The position numbers and the translations under genes were made by a program. DNA of 40,283 bases, from contig JAITST010000030.1 of assembly GCA_031287585.1 (NCBI GenBank), forward strand, positions 1 through 40,283, read 5' to 3'. The stretch is from Planctomycetaceae bacterium. Lineage in GTDB: Bacteria > Planctomycetota > Planctomycetia > Pirellulales > Thermoguttaceae. A model generated the notes under the pieces. It saw only the letters and a program-made list of their open reading frames with translations, did no database searches and was not told where the DNA came from. Shown piece by piece: positions 17,464 through 26,014 of the stretch (the first letter of the stretch is position 1; each line of letters opens with the position of its first letter).

Positions 17464-19107
17464 ATGAACAAAACTATGCCGCACGTACTAGCCGGAAAAC
17501 CTGCTCCACGCGACTTGCTCATCAATATCGCCCAACTTGAAAAAGATTACTACACCAAAACGCCTGATACGCGAAAACCGTCGCAGCGTGTTTCGTTCGG
17601 TACGAGCGGACATCGCGGGAAACCGGCTGACGGCTCATTCAACGAGTCGCACGTACTCGCAATCGTGCAGGCAATCTGTGATTACCGAGCCGAACGCGGT
17701 TATACCGGTACGCTCTTTCTCGGCAAAGACACTCACGCCGCGTCAAATCCCGCACAGCGTACCGCCCTCGAAGTGTTAGCCGCGAACAAGGTTTCCGTAT
17801 GTTATCAAGAGGAAGACGGTTACACTCCAACACCCGTCATCTCGCACGCCATCCTAACACACAATCACAACCGCAAACATTCATACGCGGACGGTATCGT
17901 TATCACACCGTCGCACAATCCGCCGTCCGACGGCGGCATAAAATACAATCCGCCAAATGGCGGTCCCGCTGATACGGACGTTACAACGTGGATACAAGAC
18001 CGCGCGAACAAAATCTTGGGAGACGGTAACAAGTCAGTAGCGAAACTGGACTACGAAGCGGCAATCAAAACGGATTACATAATCCCAACCGACTTCGTTA
18101 CACAGTATGTCGCCGACTTACACAACATCGTTGATATGAAAATCATCTCCATCTCCAAAATCAGAATCGGAGTTGACCCGCTAGGCGGTGCGGGAACGGC
18201 GTATTGGAAACCGATCGCGAAAGCGTATGACCTTGACATAACATTAGTGAACGACAGAATCGACCCAACGTTCTCGTTCATGACTGTTGACCACGACGGC
18301 AAAATCAGAATGGATTGTTCAAGCCCGTACGCAATGCAAGGGTTGGTCGCGATGAAAGACAAATTCGATATCGCGTTTGCTAACGACCCCGATACCGACC
18401 GTCACGGTATCGTCACTCCGTCTGTCGGCTTGCTAAATCCGAACTACTACTTGGCTGTCGCAATAAACTATTTATACCGCCATCGCCCCGGTTGGAGTGA
18501 GTCGCTTGGCATCGGTAAAACGTTGGTATCAAGTGCAATCATCGACCGAGTCGCGTCGGATTTAGGACGTTCGCTGGTAGAAGTGCCTGTCGGTTTCAAG
18601 TGGTTCGTTGACGGTCTGTATGAAGGAACAATCGGATTCGGCGGCGAAGAAAGTGCTGGTGCGAGTTTCCTGCGTTCAAACGGGAAAGTATGGACAACAG
18701 ACAAAGATGGAATAATTCTGAATTTGCTAGCGGCGGAAATTCTGGCGGTAACAAACGAAGACCCAGGCAAACACTATCAGGAAATCGAATCGAAATTCGG
18801 TAAAGCATACTATACGAGAGTTGACCAACCAGCGAACGCGGTGTTGAAGGACAAACTGAAAAACCTATCCCCCGTGACAATGAAAGCAACAGAACTTGCG
18901 GGCGACAAAATCGCGAGCAAGATAACAAAAGCGTCCGGTAACAACGCGGCAATAGGCGGCTTAAAAGTAACAACCCAAAACGGCTGGTTCGCAGCCCGAC
19001 CGTCAGGCACAGAAGACATTTGCAAAGTTTACGCGGAGTCGTTTGTAAGCGAGACACACCTGAATCAAATAATAAAAGAAGCCGGTGAAATAATTGAAAA
19101 CGGATAA
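17464..19107 (+). CDS. pgm: Alpha-D-glucose phosphate-specific phosphoglucomutase
   Basis: Interconverts glucose-1-phosphate and glucose-6-phosphate in the cytoplasm, linking glycolysis to glycogen and sugar-nucleotide synthesis. The 547-residue protein shows all four active-site loops: phosphoserine Ser150 in ITPSHNP, metal loop DPDTDRHG (308-315), sugar-binding GGEESAG (393-399) and phosphate loop RPSGTED (512-518). The N-terminal FGTSGHRGKP is diagnostic of this bacterial Pgm type. Length is normal. The leader has no SD site. The oleC-like gene follows after 49 bp and may be cotranscribed. Confidence 0.94.
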   Translation: MNKTMPHVLAGKPAPRDLLINIAQLEKDYYTKTPDTRKPSQRVSFGTSGHRGKPADGSFNESHVLAIVQAICDYRAERGYTGTLFLGKDTHAASNPAQRTALEVLAANKVSVCYQEEDGYTPTPVISHAILTHNHNRKHSYADGIVITPSHNPPSDGGIKYNPPNGGPADTDVTTWIQDRANKILGDGNKSVAKLDYEAAIKTDYIIPTDFVTQYVADLHNIVDMKIISISKIRIGVDPLGGAGTAYWKPIAKAYDLDITLVNDRIDPTFSFMTVDHDGKIRMDCSSPYAMQGLVAMKDKFDIAFANDPDTDRHGIVTPSVGLLNPNYYLAVAINYLYRHRPGWSESLGIGKTLVSSAIIDRVASDLGRSLVEVPVGFKWFVDGLYEGTIGFGGEESAGASFLRSNGKVWTTDKDGIILNLLAAEILAVTNEDPGKHYQEIESKFGKAYYTRVDQPANAVLKDKLKNLSPVTMKATELAGDKIASKITKASGNNAAIGGLKVTTQNGWFAARPSGTEDICKVYAESFVSETHLNQIIKEAGEIIENG

Positions 19108-19156
19108 TAAATTACAACAAAGACAACATTAACGACGCGACATATAATTAAAACCA

Positions 19157-20860
19157 ATGCCCGACCTAAACGTCTCAAATCGACTTCACACAATCGCAAG
19201 CCAAATCCCTGACAATATCGCAATCGCGGAACCGTTGCGCGGCATCACTGGCACACGTACCGCGAACGACTACCGCACCATTACATTTCGTGAACTTGAC
19301 GACGACGTAAACCGAATCGCAAGGGGACTTGTCAACTTCGGTATTGAGCGTGAAATGAGAATCGTTCTAATGGTTCGTCAGGGAATCGACTTCGTTGCTC
19401 TGTTCTACTCGCTGCTGAAAGTCGGTGCGGTAGTGGTGTTAATCGACCCTGGAATGGGGTTGCGTCAACTGCTAAACTGCTTGTCGCAAGTCAACCCCGA
19501 CGGCTTCGTCGCAATCCCGATGGTTCACGCCGTCCGATGTTTTTGCTCACACAAATTTCCCAACTCAATACACAACGTCACCGCTGGTCGCCGATTGTTC
19601 TGGGGTGGAACAACTCTCACAGCGTTACGTCAAACAGAATCGTGTGAACAGTTTTCTGCGTCAACAAAACCAGACGACAATGCCGCAATCATATTCACAA
19701 GCGGCAGTACCGGCGAACCCAAAGGCGTTTTGTATTCACATCGTATCTTCGATACCCAAGTTCACGAAGTCGCAACAAGGTATGGAATTGATATGGGCGG
19801 CATCGACCTAGCGGCGTTCCCGTTCTTCGGACTATTCAACGCCGCAATGGGAACAACAGCCGTAATCCCCGAAATGAATCCGACAAAACCAGCGAAGTTG
19901 AATCCGAAAAAATTTATGGACGCAGCCGATGCGTGGCAGGTAACACAGTCGTTCGGCTCACCTGCGTTGTGGAATCGCGTAGCCAAGTACTGTGAGCAGT
20001 CGGGTAGAAAGTTCAAAACGTTGCGGCGTTGTGTCTCCGCAGGCGCACCAATAGCACCGTCGTTACTAGCAAGAATGAAAAAAATAATAGCACCGGACGG
20101 CGACATCTTCACACCGTATGGAGCGACAGAATCGTTGCCGGTAGCGTCGATAAGTGCGAGCGAAGTATTGAAAGAAACCGCCGAGAAAACGAAAACCGGA
20201 AAAGGAATCTGTGTAGGTAACAGGTTTGGCGGTATCGAATGGAATGTAATAAAGGTAACAGAAAAAGCGATACCGACATTGGACGAAGCGGAAATCTTAA
20301 CGACAAACCAAGTAGGTGAACTTATAGTGACAGGTAATCAGGTGACGAAACGGTATGTAACAGGAGCGAGCGACGCGAACGAAAAATCGAAAATAAAAGA
20401 AGGCGAAAGAACATGGCACAGAATCGGAGACGTTGGCTATATCGACGAACAAGACCGTTTCTGGATATGCGGTCGCAAATCACATCGGGTAGAAACAGAA
20501 CAAGAGACAATGTTTACAGTACCATGTGAAGCAATTTTCAATCAGCACAAATCAGTTTACCGTTCTGCTTTGGCAGGAGCGGTAATCAGCGGTAAGAAAA
20601 ACGAAGAAGGAGTACCATACCGCGAACCGTGTATCTTCATAGAACCAAAACCGGAAGAATACCCAAAAACAAAACACGCAGAAAAAACACTAATAGAAGA
20701 ACTACGAACATTGGCAAAGTCCTCACCGCTGACAGAACAAATAAAAAACATATTCATACTAAAACATTTTCCGGTAGATGTTCGTCATAACGCAAAGATA
20801 AACAGGGAGAAACTATCGGATACGGCAACGAAGAAATGTAAGCATAACCAAGTCGGCTAA
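19157..20860 (+). CDS. OleC-like AMP-forming fatty acid ligase
   Basis: A member of the adenylate-forming (ANL) superfamily, 567 residues. The phosphate loop is FTSGSTGEPKG (180-190), the adenine motif YGATES (321-326), the ribose-binding Asp is Asp425 in RIGDVGYID, and the hinge region is CGRKSHRVET. The segment MFTVPCEAIFNQH followed by YRSALAGAV is, as I recall the family, typical of OleC. OleC is the ATP-dependent enzyme that turns beta-hydroxy acids into beta-lactones in long-chain olefin synthesis (OleABCD), a pathway known in planctomycetes. No oleA, oleB or oleD is next to it, so a general fatty acyl-CoA or acyl-AMP ligase is the alternative. Confidence 0.75.
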   Translation: MPDLNVSNRLHTIASQIPDNIAIAEPLRGITGTRTANDYRTITFRELDDDVNRIARGLVNFGIEREMRIVLMVRQGIDFVALFYSLLKVGAVVVLIDPGMGLRQLLNCLSQVNPDGFVAIPMVHAVRCFCSHKFPNSIHNVTAGRRLFWGGTTLTALRQTESCEQFSASTKPDDNAAIIFTSGSTGEPKGVLYSHRIFDTQVHEVATRYGIDMGGIDLAAFPFFGLFNAAMGTTAVIPEMNPTKPAKLNPKKFMDAADAWQVTQSFGSPALWNRVAKYCEQSGRKFKTLRRCVSAGAPIAPSLLARMKKIIAPDGDIFTPYGATESLPVASISASEVLKETAEKTKTGKGICVGNRFGGIEWNVIKVTEKAIPTLDEAEILTTNQVGELIVTGNQVTKRYVTGASDANEKSKIKEGERTWHRIGDVGYIDEQDRFWICGRKSHRVETEQETMFTVPCEAIFNQHKSVYRSALAGAVISGKKNEEGVPYREPCIFIEPKPEEYPKTKHAEKTLIEELRTLAKSSPLTEQIKNIFILKHFPVDVRHNAKINREKLSDTATKKCKHNQVG

Positions 20861-21106
20861 AAATTGGTGATACACTAGGACCAATGATTCTGGCAACGTG
20901 CATCCTGACAGCGGGAAATCAAAAAGGAATCCTGATAGTATTTGTAATTTCTATGACTTGTACGGTAACTGACATTTCTCAATTTTTCATCCGATTATTA
21001 TTGCAAAAACGCTCAAAATTTATACAACGGGCAGATATACCCACCGGATTAAGTTTGGATTCTTTCACACGTGTTAGTCGTGTGTTCTCTTTGCCAATCG
21101 GAATAA
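20861..21106. other. Intergenic stretch without a supported gene
   Basis: A plus-strand frame from 20884 runs into the hairpin repeat and has no recognisable features. CACACG-TGTTAGT-CGTGTG at 21066-21084 forms a small 6-bp hairpin. With the repeat that follows, the whole gap between the oleC-like gene and the minus-strand scrap holds only structured elements. Confidence 0.5.
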
Positions 21107-21175
21107 TTTTTCACAGATAGTTAAGGGTAGGTAAGGATAGTTTTTTATATTCTATCCTTACCTACCTGTGAAAAA
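21107..21175. repeat. 69-bp hairpin element, copy 2 (likely bidirectional terminator)
   Basis: Perfect outer stem TTTTTCACAG/CTGTGAAAAA and perfect 14-bp inner stem GTAGGTAAGGATAG/CTATCCTTACCTAC, with a 10-base bulge and an 11-base loop. It lies between convergent reading frames, 6 bp from the stop at 21182. It is an inverted copy of 6463-6531 and better preserved. The T/A-rich outer arms fit termination in both directions. Confidence 0.85.
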
Positions 21176-21181
21176 ACTGAA

Positions 21182-21499
21182 CTAGAACCGCCAAACTCCG
21201 CCGACGTTTCCGCTAAAGCCCTCGCGTTGACCGAGGAATCCTTCCAGACCAGCGTGCAATTCAACACGCCGAAGCGTTGCGTTCAAGCCGATTTCACCGA
21301 TTGCTGTTCCGCCGCGCACCGACGGAGCAAGAATTGACGCGCTTCCGACATAACCGTTCGCTTCACCCGAAAACTCGTAGTCCCACACCGCACAGACATA
21401 GCCGTTCAACGAACGTGCCGGAACTGAACAACTTACCGCTTCGCACGGATCACACGGGGCTGCGCCGCGGACTGTTGCGCTGTTCGTTGTACTGCGAAT
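21182..21499 (-). pseudogene. Autotransporter beta-barrel C-terminal fragment
   Basis: The minus-strand frame reads GAAPCDPCEAVSCS, then NGYVCAVWDYEFSGEANGYV, ASILAPSVRGGTAIGEIGLN and ends GFSGNVGGVWRF. Alternating hydrophobic strands and a terminal Phe are hallmarks of the last strands of an outer-membrane autotransporter barrel. Only about 100 codons remain and there is no plausible start. Upstream the frame is closed at 21500-21502, where the transposase-like fragment begins in another frame. I call it a fused remnant. Confidence 0.6.
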
Positions 21500-21590
21500 T
21501 CAGAAAGTCAATGAGCAAATCTTTGTTTGCCTCTTCGCCGAAGAGTTTTTTGAAGCCGAAGTCAGTGTAAGGATTGATATAACGGGACAT
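21450..21590 (-). pseudogene. Rpn / PD-(D/E)XK transposase-family N-terminal fragment
   Basis: From ATG 21588-21590 the protein reads MSRYINPYTDFGFKKLFGEE then ANKDLLIDFLN, the conserved start of Rpn-type recombination-promoting nucleases (PD-(D/E)XK transposase family). After residue ~31 it diverges and stops at residue 46. The nuclease active site lies further downstream in intact proteins, so it is missing here. The break coincides with the beginning of the autotransporter-like frame, suggesting a deletion joined two unrelated genes. Confidence 0.7.
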
Positions 21591-21892
21591 AGTAAAGTCT
21601 CCGTAGGTTAAAACCTACGGTTAATAAAGTGTTGTCCCTGCGGGACTTTTTAGATTTTAGATTTTGTTTTGATACGCAAAATCCCAAATCTGAAATTCTT
21701 CCATTCTCCGTGTCCACTGTGCCACTGTGACTCTGTGCGCAACACCATTCATTCTCATTTCTTTTACAGTTTGTGTTGTGATGTATCTGTAACCAAACCT
21801 ACATGGATAAACAAATGATAACCACCTGCTTATCAATGAATTTGTGAAACAAAAAACATTAGTAGGTAAGTTCTGCACTTTCCAATTTAGTT
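21591..21892. repeat. Repeat-rich spacer
   Basis: Holds a 9-bp stem CCGTAGGTT/AACCTACGG (21601-21620), a GTCCC-TGC-GGGAC hairpin near 21634, and a segment at about 21790-21840 that is an inverted partial copy of the right half of the palindrome at 29123-29289 (TGGATAAACAAATGATAACC). No gene is supported; a minus-strand open frame through here is composed of repeat sequence. Confidence 0.6.
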
Positions 21893-23620
21893 TTATTTTT
21901 GTTGGGATAAAAAAACTTTTACTTTTTCTGGCGGTGCTTGGCGAAACCATTTATCTGCCTCACTTTTTTCACCTGCGGCATAATGAAGTATCCCAATAAC
22001 AAGTGCTGCCTCTTCATTTCCCTGTTCTGCCGCTTTACGATACCACGTAATCGCCTCGATGAGGTTTTTCTGACCACCGTAACCCTTCATTAAACTACCA
22101 GCAAGCCGTACTTGTCCCTCGACATTTCCTTGTTCCGCCGCTTTACGAAACCACTTTACCGCCTCGGCAGAATCTTGCGTGATGCCGCCGAGTCCATCAA
22201 AATAACATACACCAAGCCGCCACTGTCCATCGGCAAATCCTTGCTCTGCCGCTTTACGAAACCACTTTACCGCCTCAGTGAAATCTTGTGAAACATCTTT
22301 ACCTTCAACATAAAACAAGCCAAGTATTACTTGTGCTTTAGCGTTTCCTTGTTCAGCCAGTTCGCGTAACAGTTTCATTTCTGCGGCATCTGGAGCGTCA
22401 TCGCTATTGACCATTGTAACAAGCCGCTTCTGTGCCTCGGTATGCCCCTGTTTTGCCGCTTTACGATACCACTTTACCGCCTCTGTGGAATCTTGCGGAA
22501 CACCCTTACCTTCGGCATAACACTCGGCAAGTTTGAATTGCGCACCGACAAATCCCTGTTCCGCCGATTTGCGAAACCATTTAACCGCCTCGGTTTCATC
22601 TTTTGGAAAACTGTCATCACCTTCAAGATAAATGGTACCCAGTATCATCTGTCCGACAGCATCTCCCTGTTCAGCCAATTGGCGAAACCTCTTGATTGAC
22701 TGGTCTTTCAATTCATCTTTGGCGGCTCCTTGTTCAGCCAGTTTACGAAGCCCCTCAATAACTCCGGCGACACCGCCTAGTTGAATACTGTCGCCATTAC
22801 CTATCACTAATTCAGACAATGGTTTTTCGTTTGATCTTTGATGAATACCATTACCGTTACCGCCTTTATTATCCACATTTGTGTTGTAGTTTAGTTGCTG
22901 CGAACCATACGTGTTACTCGTCTTGAGCCGCTCGGTCATTTGATGTATAACATTCGCCCGTGAATTGGCACCGTTGAAACTATTTTGACCACTCCAAACA
23001 TTCGTTTTTGGCGGGATAGCATTAGGAAGCCCCGGACTACCCGAATAATCTTCCTTTGGAATGTTAGCGTTGAAACTATTTTGACCACCCCAAACATTCG
23101 TTTGGAGTGGGATAGCATTAGGAAGCCCCGGACTACCCGAATAATCTTCCTTTGGAGTGTTAGCGTTGAAACTATTTTGACCACCCAAAACATCCGTATT
23201 TGGTGGGATAGCATTAGGAAGCCCCTGACTACCCGAATAACCTTCCTTTGGAGTGTTAGCGTTGAAACTATTTTGACCATCCCAAACATTCGTATTAGGA
23301 GTGAGAGTGTTAAGGATCCCCGGTCCCCCCAATAATTCGCTTTTTAAGTTGTTACCGTTGGAATAATCTTGTCCACCCAAAATATTCGCCCGGGAAGTGA
23401 CACCGTTAGAATAATCTTGTCCGCCCAAGATATTCGCCCGGGAAGTGACACCGTTAGAATAATCTTGTCCGCCCAAAATATTCGCCCGGGAAGTTACACC
23501 GTTGGAATAATCTTGTCCGCCCAAAATGTTCGGGGTGGCGGTAACATTTTGGGCGGAAGCGGTTGTCGTCCAGCAAATCGCTGCAAGAACGGCAAGTGTA
23601 ATCATAACTATACGTTTCAT
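21893..23620 (-). CDS. Exported Sel1-repeat protein with N-terminal 16-residue tandem repeats
   Basis: The 575-residue protein has a signal peptide (1-23, cut at ASA-QNV). Residues 30-221 are twelve consecutive units of exactly 16 residues: four of the type NILGGQDYSNGVTSR, one divergent unit, then alternating NVWGGQNSFNANTPK and EDYSGSPGLPNAIPP types. After a spacer with an Asn-rich part come about seven Sel1-type TPR repeats from ~300 to 560, e.g. EAVKWFRKAAEQGFADGQ, with the AEQG signature in nearly all. Sel1 repeats form alpha-solenoids that bind protein partners. The start has GAGG 8 bases upstream. The role is unknown; an extracytoplasmic scaffold is likely (inference). Confidence 0.88.
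   Translation of the reverse strand: MKRIVMITLAVLAAICWTTTASAQNVTATPNILGGQDYSNGVTSRANILGGQDYSNGVTSRANILGGQDYSNGVTSRANILGGQDYSNGNNLKSELLGGPGILNTLTPNTNVWDGQNSFNANTPKEGYSGSQGLPNAIPPNTDVLGGQNSFNANTPKEDYSGSPGLPNAIPLQTNVWGGQNSFNANIPKEDYSGSPGLPNAIPPKTNVWSGQNSFNGANSRANVIHQMTERLKTSNTYGSQQLNYNTNVDNKGGNGNGIHQRSNEKPLSELVIGNGDSIQLGGVAGVIEGLRKLAEQGAAKDELKDQSIKRFRQLAEQGDAVGQMILGTIYLEGDDSFPKDETEAVKWFRKSAEQGFVGAQFKLAECYAEGKGVPQDSTEAVKWYRKAAKQGHTEAQKRLVTMVNSDDAPDAAEMKLLRELAEQGNAKAQVILGLFYVEGKDVSQDFTEAVKWFRKAAEQGFADGQWRLGVCYFDGLGGITQDSAEAVKWFRKAAEQGNVEGQVRLAGSLMKGYGGQKNLIEAITWYRKAAEQGNEEAALVIGILHYAAGEKSEADKWFRQAPPEKVKVFLSQQK
22958..23533 (-). repeat. Coding tandem repeat, 12 x 48 bp
   Basis: Twelve in-register 48-bp units encode residues 30-221 of the Sel1 protein. 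The last three near-identical pairs behave as 96-bp dimers, so the array shows a higher-order period. Copies in each class are almost identical at DNA level, implying recent amplification. Confidence 0.9.
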
Positions 23621-23813
23621 TGAAACCTCATTTCTGTTAAGTATGGTTGAAAATCTATTAGCCGTAATACACGATGTAAAACGGACATTTTTCTGATCCT
23701 CTTCTTTGGGAACATATCTTAATTGGGTAATGTCAACAATAATTCAGCCGTCATACCACTTTAACTTCTGACATTGTGAATGATACGGAGACTCGCTCAT
23801 ATACTCTTAATCA

Positions 23814-24917
23814 TCACTTTTCTCTTAGCGATTCCTTGCCGCTCTTGTCAACGTAGCCCACCTTGTTACCTAACTTTACATACGCCAAACCTTCACAGAA
23901 TTCGTCCGCCCGATCATATTTTAACGGTGTGATTTCCTTACCAGTCTTGTCGATGAAGCCCCGATTGCCGCCTAACCTTACACTCGCCAAACCTTCACTG
24001 AAACCGTACGCACCATCATATTTTAACGGTATGATTTCATTACCAGTCTTGTCGATGAAGCCACACTTGCCACCTAAACTTACACACGCCAAACCTTCAC
24101 TGAAAACGTTCGCATCATTATATTTTAACGGTATGATTATCTCGCCAGTCTTGTCTATGAAGCCATACTTGCCGCCTAACTTTACAAACGCCAAACCTTC
24201 AGTAAAAAAACTCATCCAACCATCATATTTAAACGGTGTGATTTCCTTACCAGCCTTGTCGATGAAGCCCCAATTGTCACCTAACCTTACACACGCCAAA
24301 CCTTCACGGAAAAAACTCGCCCAACTATCATATTTTAACGGTATGATTTCCTTACCAGTCTTGTCGATGAAGCCAGACTTGCCGTCTAACTCTACTATCG
24401 CCAAACCTTCACGGAAACCGCCCGCATGATCATATTTTAATGGTATGATTTCCTTACCAGTCTTGTCGATGAAGCCCCACTTGACACCTAACTCCACTAT
24501 CGCCAAACCTTCACTGAATTCGCCCACTATATCATATTTAAACGGTATGACTTCCTTACCAGTCTTGTCGATGAAGCCCCACTTGCCGCTTAACTTTACA
24601 CTCGCCAAACCTTCACTGAAATCGTACGCATTGTCATATTTTAACGGTACGATTTCCTTACCAGTCTTGTCAATGAATCCACTCTTGCCGTCTAAACTTA
24701 CCCACGCCAAACCTTCACGGAAACATCTAATCTCATCATATTTACCGGCGGGAACAAGCACGGATCCATCTTTATTCAATAATCCTACCTTGCCGCCATA
24801 AGCATAGCGTTGGATTGTTTCTTCTGCAAAGATTTTGTCTGCGTTGTATTCGCAACTGAATACAACCAGAATGAATAATGTGATGAAGCACGGAAAAAAT
24901 AGGTTAGTTTTGGTCAT
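23814..24917 (-). CDS. Exported WG-repeat protein, possible lipoprotein
   Basis: A 367-residue protein with an N-terminal hydrophobic stretch (FFPCFITLFILVVFSC). Cys22 could be a lipoprotein cysteine, though the VFSC box is not a perfect match. The rest is nine and a half tandem WG repeats of about 34 residues, with consensus GKxGFIDKTGKEIIPLKYD then xFSEGLAxVxLG. WG repeats (also called KWG) form beta-propeller or beta-rich scaffolds in many bacteria; partners are usually unknown. The start is well supported by AAGGAG 8 bases upstream. It follows the AbiTii-like gene on the same strand after 35 bp, so the two could share a transcript. Confidence 0.85.
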   Translation of the reverse strand: MTKTNLFFPCFITLFILVVFSCEYNADKIFAEETIQRYAYGGKVGLLNKDGSVLVPAGKYDEIRCFREGLAWVSLDGKSGFIDKTGKEIVPLKYDNAYDFSEGLASVKLSGKWGFIDKTGKEVIPFKYDIVGEFSEGLAIVELGVKWGFIDKTGKEIIPLKYDHAGGFREGLAIVELDGKSGFIDKTGKEIIPLKYDSWASFFREGLACVRLGDNWGFIDKAGKEITPFKYDGWMSFFTEGLAFVKLGGKYGFIDKTGEIIIPLKYNDANVFSEGLACVSLGGKCGFIDKTGNEIIPLKYDGAYGFSEGLASVRLGGNRGFIDKTGKEITPLKYDRADEFCEGLAYVKLGNKVGYVDKSGKESLREK

Positions 24918-24952
24918 TCAGGATTCTCCTTATGAAGTGTTAATTGAATTTG

Positions 24953-25819
24953 TTAAATATCTATATCTATCCCCAAATACTTGCTAATTGACGCTTTTGC
25001 AAAAGGCATAACGGTACCGCTGAGCGCACTGAGCCAATTCTTAATACTAGTAATAAAGTCTGTAAAGGTATTACTATCCACTCGACTGTCATTGAGAATT
25101 TCTTTCAACTCATCAATTCGATTTTGCGGAATGTCATTTTGCATTAAAGCGGCAATCAACGATTCGAGGTTGTCAGGGATAACTCCGAGATTAATTTGGT
25201 TTTGTGAAACATTCGATGTGTTTTCGTTACCAATTGATACAGCACCTGCATAATTGTCGATAATTAGATTTGGTGCATTATCTTTTTCTACTGATGAGAA
25301 CATCTGACATTCTCCTTTTAGGGTTTGTTTTTCTAGGTCAAGAGACCAACATAAAATCTTATTTCGTACTGTTTCGAGTATTCCATTCAGGTGACCCCGT
25401 GAGTATGGGCGTATAAAAGACGTTTCGCCTTTTGGTTTACTTCTTTCATTCAAAAAACGACGCAAGGAAGCAGAAACAGTAATTGCTAACTGTTCTGGCG
25501 GTAACTTGAGTCCCTCAATAATTTCATGAATTGGTAAAACGCAATTATAAAAACACATCATTTTTTCTATTACTGGGTCAAGGATTGGTACGTGAGTCCA
25601 AGTGCCATTACTATTTTGCGCTGCCAAAAATGTGGGAATCTGCCTATATTTAGGAATTGAATATCCAACAGGATAACCTTCCAACTCATATTGAAGCCAC
25701 TGAGTATTTTCACACTGATCCAGTTTTTTTGCAATGACAAAAGCATGCCGTACGACATCGGACACTGAACAGTTAGTGTCTAATGCCTTTTGTTGTAATT
25801 GTAAAACGAGTGATGTCAT
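24953..25819 (-). CDS. AbiTii-domain protein (predicted abortive-infection phage defence)
   Basis: The 288-residue protein begins LVLQLQQKALDTNCSVSDVV then RHAFVIAKKLDQCENTQWLQ and YELEGYP. This matches my memory of the AbiTii N-terminal family: a helix with S-V-S-D, then a K-L repeat, then W-x-x-x-E-L-x-G-Y. AbiTii-type proteins are associated with abortive infection or phage resistance; the mechanism is not well described. Residues ~205-230 are an Asn-rich linker (IGNENTSNVSQNQ) and the last ~60 residues form a helical domain. The ATG at 25817-25819 has AAAGG 9 bases upstream; an upstream extension reads as non-coding. Its neighbours are uncharacterised accessory genes. Family assignment is from memory and needs a profile search. 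Confidence 0.7.
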   Translation of the reverse strand: MTSLVLQLQQKALDTNCSVSDVVRHAFVIAKKLDQCENTQWLQYELEGYPVGYSIPKYRQIPTFLAAQNSNGTWTHVPILDPVIEKMMCFYNCVLPIHEIIEGLKLPPEQLAITVSASLRRFLNERSKPKGETSFIRPYSRGHLNGILETVRNKILCWSLDLEKQTLKGECQMFSSVEKDNAPNLIIDNYAGAVSIGNENTSNVSQNQINLGVIPDNLESLIAALMQNDIPQNRIDELKEILNDSRVDSNTFTDFITSIKNWLSALSGTVMPFAKASISKYLGIDIDI

Positions 25820-26014
25820 CAAAATACCTTTCTGGAAAATTGAGAAATAAAATAAGTTAGTTAAAACACACGGAATTTGTATCGCCGCATCATTAACCTC
25901 GTATGTAATGCAAGCCACGATTGATAGTGTGTGCAGCACAGAAAGTAATACGCCTTTCGCCGAGATTGGATACCTTCTGTGTTTTACTACGAATGGTTAC
26001 GATATGATTGTATT

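Noticed and set aside
20884..21120. Small plus-strand frame after the oleC-like gene
   Set aside because: No recognisable features, and its end lies inside the hairpin repeat.
21657..21950. Minus-strand frame with HRVTVAQWTRRM
   Set aside because: Derived from low-complexity and repeat sequence that often occurs between genes; no SD and no family.
22936..23623. Tandem repeats resembling a CRISPR array
   Set aside because: The 48-bp units are contiguous without unique spacers and encode in-frame peptide repeats of the Sel1 protein.
23863..24801. Two long plus-strand open frames with repeated LPVLSMKP-like residues
   Set aside because: They are the reverse reading of the WG repeats. The minus frame has a clear start with SD, a known repeat family and normal composition.
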